From NCBI RefSeq assembly GCF_032452875.1, contig NC_083885.1, forward strand, positions 33,521,925 through 33,585,924: 64,000 nt of DNA, in the 5' to 3' direction. This DNA comes from Bos javanicus (taxonomy: Eukaryota; Chordata; Mammalia; Artiodactyla; Bovidae). Shown in pieces: positions 56,355 to 64,000 of the stretch; position 1 is the stretch's first letter; each line of letters begins with the position of its first letter. A program made the translations under genes and the position numbers. The notes under the pieces were generated by a model that saw nothing but the letters and a program-made list of their open reading frames with translations, ran no database searches and had not been told where the DNA came from.

Positions 56355-56800
56355 GGTTCAGTTCAGTCGCTCAGTCACGTCCGACTCTTTGCAACCCCAT
56401 GGACTGCAGCACGCCAGGCCTCCCTGTCCATCACCAACTCCTGGAGTTTACCCAAATTCATGTCCATTGAGTCAGTGATGCCATCCAACCATCTCATCCT
56501 CTGTAGTCCCTTTCTCCTGCCCTCAATCTTTCCCAGCATCAGGGTTTTTTCCAATGAATCAGTTCTTTTACATCAGGTGGCCAAAGTATTGGAGTTTCAG
56601 CTTTAGCATCAGTCCTTCCAACAAATATTCAGGGTTGATTTCCTGGAGGATTGACTGGTTTGATCTCCTTGCTGTTCAAGAGACTCTCAAGAGTCTTCTC
56701 CAACACCACAGTTCAAAAGCATCAATTCTTCAGTGCTCAGCTTTCTTTATGGTCCAACTCTCACATCCATACATGACCACTGGAAAAACCATAGCTTTGC
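56355..56800 (-). mobile_element. BovB LINE 3' fragment, antisense
   Basis: Begins with the complement of the BovB tail (GGTTCAGTTCAGTCGCTCAG) and ends ACCATAGCTTTG. 5'-truncated. No target-site duplication was seen. Minus-strand C-terminal coding is present but broken. Confidence 0.92.
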
Positions 56801-58689
56801 CTGGTCCCAAGTCACTCATAGTGATAGGATCTGTATGGCTTATCACTCACAGTGACAGTATCTGCAAGCCCCACCTCTGGCTACACTGGAAAGTCAAGGG
56901 CTTGGTTGAGGAAGTGGGGGCTTACACAGAACAGAGTAGCCCTGGATTCCTCATACATTTCTGAGAAGCTACTATTTCCTTCTCACCTGGATCAAAGCAA
57001 TAACCCAGCCTCTGCTGGGTGACTTGTTGCTGCCCTCCCAAACCACCTGCCTTCTGACTCCAACCCATTCTCACTGAAGGAGACATCTGAGCCCAACTCC
57101 CTTCCCCTGGTGTTCAAATCTTTCCAGGAAATCCGTATCTCTGATGCAAAGGCTCCCAAGGAAACCCACCCCTCTGGCTCTCCAGATACTAGAATCCATT
57201 GATTTGGGAGAACATTGTTTTCCCCTCAAATGAAATAGAGACAGAATGAGAGTCACTTCTCTACTGAGTGGGTCTTCCTGCCTTCCTGCCTCCTCCACTG
57301 CAATTTAGTTATTACCATTGGCAACTGCATCCATTCTCACATCCATACTCATTAGCTGGTTATCTGAATAGATTGTTTAACTCTACCCAGGAGATTCCAA
57401 ATCCTGAGTTCTTTGGGGAGTGTATCTTAATTTTTAAAGCATAAATTTAATAATAAAGAATAGTCTTACAAGTATTACAAATAAATCCGGTGCAGATCCC
57501 AGAACTGTAAAGGAAGTATTTGCAGAGTGCCGTAGAAGCACAGGGGAGGGTGAGTGCCCTTTTTTCTGAAAGAAGACTAACCTGATGCCGTTCTACTCAG
57601 AACATGCCTCCCTCCTTCAAGTCGTGGCTCGAAAGTCAGCTCCTTCGGGAAGCAGTTAACAATGAACAACTGAAAGTTTCAGAAAAAATACAGCAAATTC
57701 CAAGGACTGAAAACAGAGTCACCGGGTTCCATCTACATTTCCCTCCTGTCAGGTTGAGAAAACAGTTAGATCTGGGAAGTAACTCAATTTGGAATCTGGT
57801 TAGCCACACAAATGCAGGTGTCTCCCAGAAGTTCTCTCAAATATGAGGAAGAAGAGGAATCTAGGGAACTCTTTATTCTTTTGGTTGGAGCGTCTCCGCA
57901 TTTTGGAAGATCTTATCCCAATCAATGATCTTGGGAATTTCCAAGCAGACCACACTGTGATAAGCCCCTGTTTCCACTCTAGGTCTTTTCATTTTGTATG
58001 GGGAGAGTAGGAGTGGTTTTGTTTGTTTTTTTTTTTTTTTTTCCTGGGGAAAGCTCAAAAAAGGCTTGTCATTTGTAATCTGTGAAGTCAATTATCACAT
58101 TCAACTAATGACTAGATAGAAGGATAATTAGCAACCATTTCACCCAAGGGGCTGCTTTTCCTCAGAGAGCAACAAGGGGCTTCTTAATTTTCCTAAATGT
58201 TTTGCTGTTAGTGCTTCATTTCATGCCAGAAGGCATCGAGAACAGTCCCATCCTTCCCCTTCTCACCTACACCATTCCCATTGCTGCACAGCCTTGGGAA
58301 TTCAGTGACTGAGATGATCTTTGCTTCATCAAATCTTCAGCTTTCCTAATTGGGTTGAGGAAGACGTGATTATTTTCATTCCTTTTTTTCTCTCCACTGA
58401 ATGTAAAAGGAAAGAGTCAGGCCTCGTTTCAGAGTTACAGCTTTTCAGACGATGGATCTAAAGAATATTACCTCTTAGAAGCAAGTCCGGCTCTGTAGTA
58501 CAAGCTCCGATTATAAATTAATGATGACTCCTTCCCCTGGTAAGACAGTGGCTCTACGATCTGCATAGCCAATCAAAATCTGAATCTTGAGAATCAACTG
58601 TCGCTTTACCCCAGTACACCAAGGCACAAGTTCATCATCTCCTTCCCTGTATCTTCTTCCCCGTGTGTTCCCATCTTGGTGAAGATGCC
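56801..58689. other. Low-copy sequence with a poly-T tract
   Basis: Poly-T at about 58025-58042. No gene or family was recognised. The frame at 57604-57846 has no recognised motif. Confidence 0.4.
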
Positions 58690-59100
58690 CCCCAGGGCTT
58701 GCACTTCAGAAACCTGTGCACCAACTTGCAATTCTCTTCCCCTCATCTCCAAGTCTTACTGAGTCTGTCTCCTTGAAATCAACAATACTGACCATCTTTT
58801 TCCACTGCTGTGACATGGTCCAGCTCTTTACTGCTCCATGCATGAATTTCTTGAATATCTACTGCATGTTCCCCACCACAAGCTTGACCTGCCTTGAAAA
58901 CTTTCCTGATGGGCCTAGTAATCTTTCTCCAATGCAAATCTTATTAAGTCATGCCATTCTTTACATTTCTTCTCATTTCCCTTCAGGAGAGATTTCAAGT
59001 TTCTGATACTCCCTGAAGAGCCTCCACAATCTGTATGTGGTCCTCATATTGGCCCCTGATCTAAATGCACTCTGATCTGTGGACATATTTACATCCCTTC
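58690..59100. mobile_element. Possible L2-like fragment
   Basis: CAGCTCTTTACTGCTCCATGC, CCTTGAAAACTTTCCTGATGGG and CCTCCACAATCTGTATGTGG resemble ancient LINE-2-type sequence. Weak and decayed. Confidence 0.35.
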
Positions 59101-59149
59101 ATCGTGAACTTTTTTTTTTTATTACTGTGATTTAACGTCCCTGTGGCAA

Positions 59150-60260
59150 ATGGCATAAAGAAGATTGGGTTTTCTCTCTCAGTCTGAGAATCATTGTCTT
59201 TTAACAAGCAACATTAACTCATTCATAGTATTGGATATAAGTGTCCAAGTCTATAATTAGTAATTACAATACTATGAAGGAGTTAATTCATTCTCTATTT
59301 GCCATTCTTTCCAGTTATTTTCTAATTCTTTGTTTCTTCTCTGACTTCTCTTGAATCAGTTGAGGTTCTTTTGATCTGTTTCCCCTAACCAGAACAGTTA
59401 GTGGCCTGGGGACTGTACTCCAGATCTATTTCTATAATTGGTACTTTATACTTCTGATAAACATACTTGAACATGGATTATTCAGAACAATTTTAGAGAT
59501 AATCAGCATCTACGTTCTCTATGTTACAAGAATTTCAGCAGGCTTTAAATTCCATCTGCCTCCTTTATGCAGCCCAAGCACACTGCATTTGAAATCAGCT
59601 GAAGTATTCCAGTTAGGAAATTAATTTTTTAAACCCCAAAATAAGGTTTTTCCTGATGTATTTGTTCAACAGTTGTTTCTTTTATCCTACTTCTTCTCTT
59701 CTGGATTTTTTTCTTCGTTGCTAGTTAATTCTTTTCAAGGGATCTTGCATGTGGCAAATTTTCCAAACCTCTGCATATCAGAAAATCTCTGGATTTTACC
59801 CTTAAGCTTGAATTAAACTTGACTGGATCTAGCAATCCAGATTCAAAGTTAATTGTCTCCACGACATTTGGGAATATTGATCCATTACCTGCTGCATCCA
59901 TTGTTGCTGCTGAGAAGTCTGATGTCAACCTGATTCACATCCTTCTGCAGGTAATCGGCCCACCCAGCCCACCGTACTTCACTCCAGAAGTTTTTGGAAT
60001 TTCCATTAATGAATTAAAATTTCACCATACATTGTCTCTTGTATGGATTTAATTTTTCATTTATTTATTCAGCTCAACATCTAAGATTTGTCTTTCTAGG
60101 AACTTATTAGATTCTTAAATCCTATGAAATCGCCTTCTATTATGTGTTTGACATATTGCTGGGTACATTCTGCTATTCAACTCATGCACTGCTGTTCCTT
60201 CTTTCAACAATCTACTTTTTAATATCTTGCATCTCTAGTTATTCTGTCTGCGATTATTAA
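59150..60260 (-). mobile_element. Old L1 or HAL1-type fragment, antisense
   Basis: GATCCATTACCTGCTGCATCCATTGTTGC, GAGAAGTCTGATGTCAACCTG, TTTTTCATTTATTTATTCAGC, TCTTTCTAGGAACTTATTAG, TCTATTATGTG resemble the antisense ORF1 or 5' part of old L1/HAL1 families. Strongly decayed. The frame at 59819-60052 falls in it and is not a gene. Confidence 0.5.
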
Positions 60261-60461
60261 GAGCTGCCAAATCGAGTTGGAAAAAGTGTTCTTATTAAGT
60301 GGAAAAATCATGCTAAAATGAGTTGTTATCTGGATTGAATAGGTTTGAAACAAATGTGCCCAATTTAATAAATCTAGTTTTTACTCTAGAAATTTATGAC
60401 AGACCTGAGAAATTCAGGACTTCAAATCTTCAGATGGAGCATGAGAAGGCAAGGAAAGCAT

Positions 60462-60690
60462 CATTGTTTAGTTGCTAAGTCGTGTCTGAGTCTTTACAAT
60501 CTCATGGACTGCAGCATGCCAGGCTTCCCTGTCCTTCATCATCTCCTGGAGTTTGCTCAAACTCACGTCCATTGAGTCAGTGATGCCATCCAACCATCTC
60601 ATCCTCTGTCATCCCCTTCTCCTCCTGCCCTCAATCTTTCCCAGCATCAGGATCTTTTCCAATGAGTTGGCTCCTCACATCAGGTGGCCA
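60462..60690 (-). mobile_element. BovB LINE 3' end, with 11-bp TSD
   Basis: From TCATTGTTTAGTTGCTAAGTCG (tail degraded) to the ACATCAGGTGGCC segment on the plus strand, with a BovB 3' coding end. AAGGAAAGCAT lies at 60451-60461 and 60691-60701. Confidence 0.92.
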
Positions 60691-60859
60691 AAGGAAAGCA
60701 TACCCCTGAACAAATACCTGGCCACATTTTTCTGTGGTGGTCTTCCAAACACCAATCACACTCTTTGAATCAAAGCACCCCTGGTGGTAGTGAAGCTGAG
60801 CAGGAGACGCTGCAGGGCTCCTGGGCGCCAAAGCCTTTCCGTGTCTCCGGTTTCTCATT

Positions 60860-61405
60860 TGTAGAGAGCCAGCTCCAGCCTCCATGATCTTCCTTGTGTT
60901 CCAAAGGGCAGTTCAAACAGTTGCTAACCAAGGAAAGGAGGGGATGCAGAGTCAAGGGAGGAGAAGCCACGAATCAACAGTGCAGCCTTGGGACAGGGTC
61001 CTGGTTCTGCCTTCAGGGATATGTTTGAGCTCTTCTGCAGAACTTAAAACCCCAATAAATGGAAGACATTAACCACTTGATGAAGCATTCTTCATTCCAG
61101 AGACAAGGTCACAGTTTGATAACCTTAAGAACCTCAGAAGCTCATCAAGAGTCCACCTTAGGCCAGATGAAAGGAATGCAGACCCTGCACACACCCTCAT
61201 CCTTATTAGCAACCCTGCCCTTGAACCATCGGTATAAAACTCCTCACCAAATCCCTACCCCGTGTTGGGACACAGTTTGGAGCAGCATGAGCCCACTGTG
61301 TCCCCCTTTGCCCAGCAGAGCAATAAAGCTATCATTTTCTATTTTACTCAAAACTCTGTCTCTGAGATTCAATCTGGTACTGGTGCAGAGAGGCTGAGTT
61401 TAGGC
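60860..61405 (+). mobile_element. Probable solo ERV LTR
   Basis: A block of about 545 bp starting TGTAGAGAGCCAGCTCCAG with a TATA box (TATAAAA, 61233-61239) and a poly-A signal (AATAAA, 61322-61327), then CTGTCTCTGAGATTCAATC and TGGTGCAGAGAGGCTGAG at its 3' side. The order U3, TATA, R, AATAAA, U5 is that of a retroviral LTR. No gag, pol or env lies next to it, so it is probably solo. Ends are uncertain: CATT occurs at 60856-60859 and 61405-61408. Confidence 0.6.
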
Positions 61406-62584
61406 ATTAGTAGGTGTACAAACCCCTGAGAGAAGGAAATAACTCTGACATACCCTAATAGAACAAAACAGACAGTGCTCCCACAGCAACTCTAATGTAT
61501 TCTCACAACACCCTCGTAAGCTGGCTCGTGCTTCCCAGGGCCGCGGGATGCAAAAGGGCAGGAAGAGCACGAGGCCGTCCGCACTTCACTCTCGGTATTC
61601 TGTGACCTTGGGGTATTTACATTCTCAACTAAACTGTTTTATTGGCTGAAGGTTTGCACTTAATATCTAGTTTCATACTGAAATCATGTAGCTGGTGAAT
61701 GATTTTGAGCTCCTTGAAAAAGCCATGAGCTCCAAATAGCAAGAGCAGTGTATTAGAAGATTTTGTTATGAGCTCCCTAGGCACCTTACAGAGGGTCAAA
61801 ACTATCTTCCCAAGGAGCAGGGAGTCTCACATGGGGACAGATTCCCCAGGTCTTGTCATTTGGTTTCAGGGTTTTAATTTACTCCAGACTTACACAGCCG
61901 AAAGACAACAGTCAGCTATAAGATCTCATCGCCCCCTCCCCTCCCCAGACTGTCTGAAACTCAGGACTCCCAGGGAAAGGTGGAGATATTTTGGCAGATC
62001 ATCAGCACCCTATTTTCAGAGGTCCTCTGGAAGGCAGAAGTACAAATGTTTGCCTGAGTCTGTGACGAAGTCCCTCAGCTATCAAAGACATGCATCTGGA
62101 AATTTTATTCCATATTTAAAGAAAAAAATCCACCTGCTATAATCATGGCCTTTAGAACCCTTTCTGGTCAAGGCATTACTCTTCCCCTGATGAAACAGGA
62201 AAAGGTGCGCACAAAGCCCAATGTTAGTTTTCTAACATGAAAAAAAGGGAAAGGAACCACTTAATTTAGGAAATCTAGCATTTACCAGCTGGCTTCACCC
62301 TCAACACACAAACACACACAGTAGATACAGAGATAGTTTTAAACACAGATATGGATGTTCATTTTCCCTCAATACAATCCTCTGAGGCAGATGGATTATC
62401 TCCATATAGGATGTGCAAACTGAGGTGCAGAGCAATCAAATCCCCTCAGGTAAGTGATACTGTATTCTCAGCTGTTACTTTTCTCATTTGCTGTGCAGGA
62501 ACTAAATCTGTTTCATCCATCCCAGGATCCTTTTGCCTAGCAGAGATTTGGGAACATAATTTGTATCCCTGACACATCCACACC
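61406..62584. other. Low-copy sequence with MIR/L2-like patches
   Basis: TCTCACAACACCCTCGTAAGC (about 61500) and CAATCCTCTGAGGCAGATGG followed by GTGCAAACTGAGGTGCAGAG (about 62375-62435) resemble L2/MIR3 segments. A CA-rich stretch is near 62300. No gene was recognised. Confidence 0.5.
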
Positions 62585-62700
62585 AGCTCATTTACTCAGT
62601 GAACTTTCACTGACCACCTACTATGTGCCAGCCCTCTGTGTGGCAGGGGATACAGGACTGAATGAAACAGAAATAAGTCCTGACCATCTAACTGGATAAG
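62585..62700 (+). mobile_element. L2 fragment
   Basis: ACCACCTACTATGTGCCAGCCC, GGGGATACAGGACTGAATGAAACAG is the well-known LINE-2 sequence. Confidence 0.75.
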
Positions 62701-62949
62701 TAGCAAAAATTCATCATTACGTAATTGAGCTCTAAAACAAAAAAAAAAAGCCAAAGGTTTCCACAAAGGAGATGACGTTCAGAAGTGGGAGAGGAGAGGG
62801 TGGGTGATATCCCAACCTTACGTTAGACATCAGGGTTGGGGAAATCATCGTGACCTCTGTCACACCCACACACCTCATACTCTTGCTCAAGATTCCTTGC
62901 CTTTGAACACACACACATCAGATGCTGTATTTCCTGGAACTGAGCAAAT
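62701..62949. other. Low-copy sequence with A-run and ACAC stretch
   Basis: A-run at about 62738-62749 and CACACACA near 62909. No gene was recognised. Confidence 0.4.
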
Positions 62950-63165
62950 TAAAGCTTGGAATTCCCAGTTAGACTTATAGTAAAAAGTCATTGCTTATCC
63001 GAAAATCTATCTCAAATACTGGCTTGGCCAAAAAGCTTGTTCGGGTCTTTCCATAAGATCCGAACCAACTTTTGGGCCAACCCAGTATAACTTGGGACAT
63101 ACTTAGAATAAAATATTTGTTTGTCTGAAATTAAAACTTAACTAGATGTCCTGTATTTTACCTCT
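62950..63165. mobile_element. MER53-like palindromic element split by a mariner
   Basis: Right arm GGGACATACTTAGAATAAAATATTTG..CTGAAATTAAAACTTAACTAG..GTCCTGTATTTTACC is clear. The left arm ATCCGAAAATCTATCTCAAATA is less clear. A 67-bp mariner mini-element separates them at the centre. Confidence 0.6.
63019..63085. mobile_element. Mini mariner (Tc1/mariner MITE), 67 bp
   Basis: Terminal inverted repeats CTGGCTTGGCCAAAAAGCTT and the complement of the right end (CTGGGTTGGCCCAAAAGTTG) with TTCGG continuing. TA dinucleotides at 63017-63018 and 63086-63087 match the mariner target. It carries no transposase and resembles the inner-deleted mariners of bovids. Confidence 0.9.
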
Positions 63166-63517
63166 CAGACAAACATACAAGAGAATCATTCAGTCATTTT
63201 ACAATAGAATAATATTGTAAATATTATTGTAGAATATTGTAGAATACAATAGAATAATAAAAATTAAAATAGAGGTTGGCGACCTGAATTTGATTGGGAG
63301 TTAATTACATATTTTAATTATTGAGAAGAGTTTACTTTCAAAGAAGAAAACAGTGTCTGCATAACCTCTTTATCTGTCATGGTTAATGCAGCCAGTAAAG
63401 ACAACAAGACACCAACCCAGGTACACAACACACACTCCGCTATCATGTCTGGGTATTTAATTATTTTCATTATGGCTGGTGGTATGCTCATCAGTCCATT
63501 ATGTTAAAATCTAACCT
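63166..63517. other. AT-rich low-copy sequence
   Basis: Repeated AATATTGTA and GAATA motifs at 63195-63260. No gene was recognised. Confidence 0.4.
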
Positions 63518-63724
63518 TGGCTTTCCTGGTGGCTCAGATGGAAAAGAATCTGCCTCCAATGCAGAAGACCCTGGTTTGATCCCTGGGTCAGGAAGATCCC
63601 CTGGAGAAGGGAATGGAAACCCACTCCAGTATTCTTGCCTGGAGAATTCTCTGGACAGAGGAGCCTGGCGGGCTACAGTCCATGGGGTCACAAAGAGTGA
63701 GACACAACTGAGTGACTAACACTT
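63518..63724 (+). mobile_element. BovA2 SINE, complete, plus strand
   Basis: GGCTTTCCTGGTGGCTCAGATGG head, GGTTTGATCCC (B-box-like), BovA body to GACACAACTGAGTGAC. TCTAAC lies on both sides (63510-63515 and 63725-63730). Frames here are SINE-derived. Confidence 0.92.
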
Positions 63725-63734
63725 TCTAACAGTA

Positions 63735-63960
63735 ATGAACCTTATTATTTTCCAGGCCCTGTACTGGGGTTGTTCGCATACATGATCTCTCTCCATCCTT
63801 CCAGCACCCTTATGAGAAAACTATCAGCCTGAGATTATAGGTGAGGAAACTGCGATGGAGTGGTGTAGTACCTTGCCCGGGGTGAGAGAATCTGTGTTCT
63901 AGCCTAATTTACCCCGATCTCAAGCCCTGTGGCTTCTGCATCATACTAAGTGCGAGCCCA
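63735..63960 (+). mobile_element. L2/MIR3-like fossil
   Basis: ATAGGTGAGGAAACTGCGATGG, AGTACCTTGCCCGGGGTGAGAG and GATCTCAAGCCCTGTGGC follow the conserved L2/MIR3 order. Confidence 0.6.
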
Positions 63961-64000
63961 GGGTGTTCGGGTTTTAATGTAAAGCCTCACCATAAAGGAA

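Noticed and set aside
59819..60052. 77-codon frame with protein-like composition
   Set aside because: It falls in an antisense old L1/HAL1-type fragment and has no recognised domain.
60860..61405. Possible full endogenous retrovirus
   Set aside because: Only one LTR-like block is present. No gag, pol or env sequence lies on either side.
62440..62520. CAGGTAAGT followed by a TTTGCTGTGCAG segment, resembling splice donor and acceptor
   Set aside because: It overlaps a degraded L2/MIR3-like repeat, the implied intron would be only about 50 bases, and no coding sequence flanks it.

Overview
The window is ruminant genomic DNA, most likely from a bovid such as cattle or a close relative. The evidence is its repeat content. 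BovB (RTE-clade) LINE fragments occur about a dozen times, tRNA-derived Bov-tA/BovA2 SINEs about a dozen times, and CHR-type SINEs twice. There are two young bovine-type L1 3' ends, several older mammalian L1s, a mariner mini-element and at least one LTR. I find no intact host protein-coding gene, no rRNA or tRNA gene, no CRISPR array and no operon-like organisation. Long open frames are retrotransposon remnants or chance openings. The DNA looks intergenic or deep-intronic. Family names are assigned by eye from remembered consensus features, so subfamily labels are tentative.

Layout. Positions 1-6130 hold an old, nearly full-length L1 on the minus strand; its 5' region carries about four imperfect tandem units, and it contains two SINEs and one BovB tail. 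From 6131 to 13498 there is low-copy sequence with MIRs, a MER53-like element, SINEs and a 1.4-kb BovB (10149-11543) bounded by AAGCCCA repeats. From 13499 to 23782 there are two minus-strand L1 3' ends (one with a fold-back rearrangement), two BovBs, SINEs and hAT-type DNA transposon fossils. From 23783 to about 36845 there is a dense nest: old L1 copies interrupted by two younger bovine L1s, two oppositely oriented BovBs, a CHR SINE and a Bov-tA SINE.

The rest, 36846-64000, is more GC-rich and mostly low copy. It holds scattered MIR/L2, MER5-like, MLT1-like, MER53-like and mariner relics, five BovB or L1 3' fragments, five tRNA-derived SINEs and a probable solo ERV LTR (about 60860-61405). 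A 771-nt open frame (42658-43428, minus) and a canonical G-quadruplex motif (43231-43259) lie in the GC-rich part.

These elements do not form a pathway; they are a layered record of insertions. Short target-site duplications (TSDs) are visible for many, which allows relative dating: for example the young L1 at 25823-28265 landed inside an older L1, and a mariner landed in the centre of a MER53-like palindrome. I did not find a convincing undescribed biological system. The most distinctive items are the nested cluster with its head-to-head BovB inverted repeat, the 46-bp direct repeat around the SINE at 17667-17886, the fold-back in the 13.5-kb L1, and the tandem L1 5' units.
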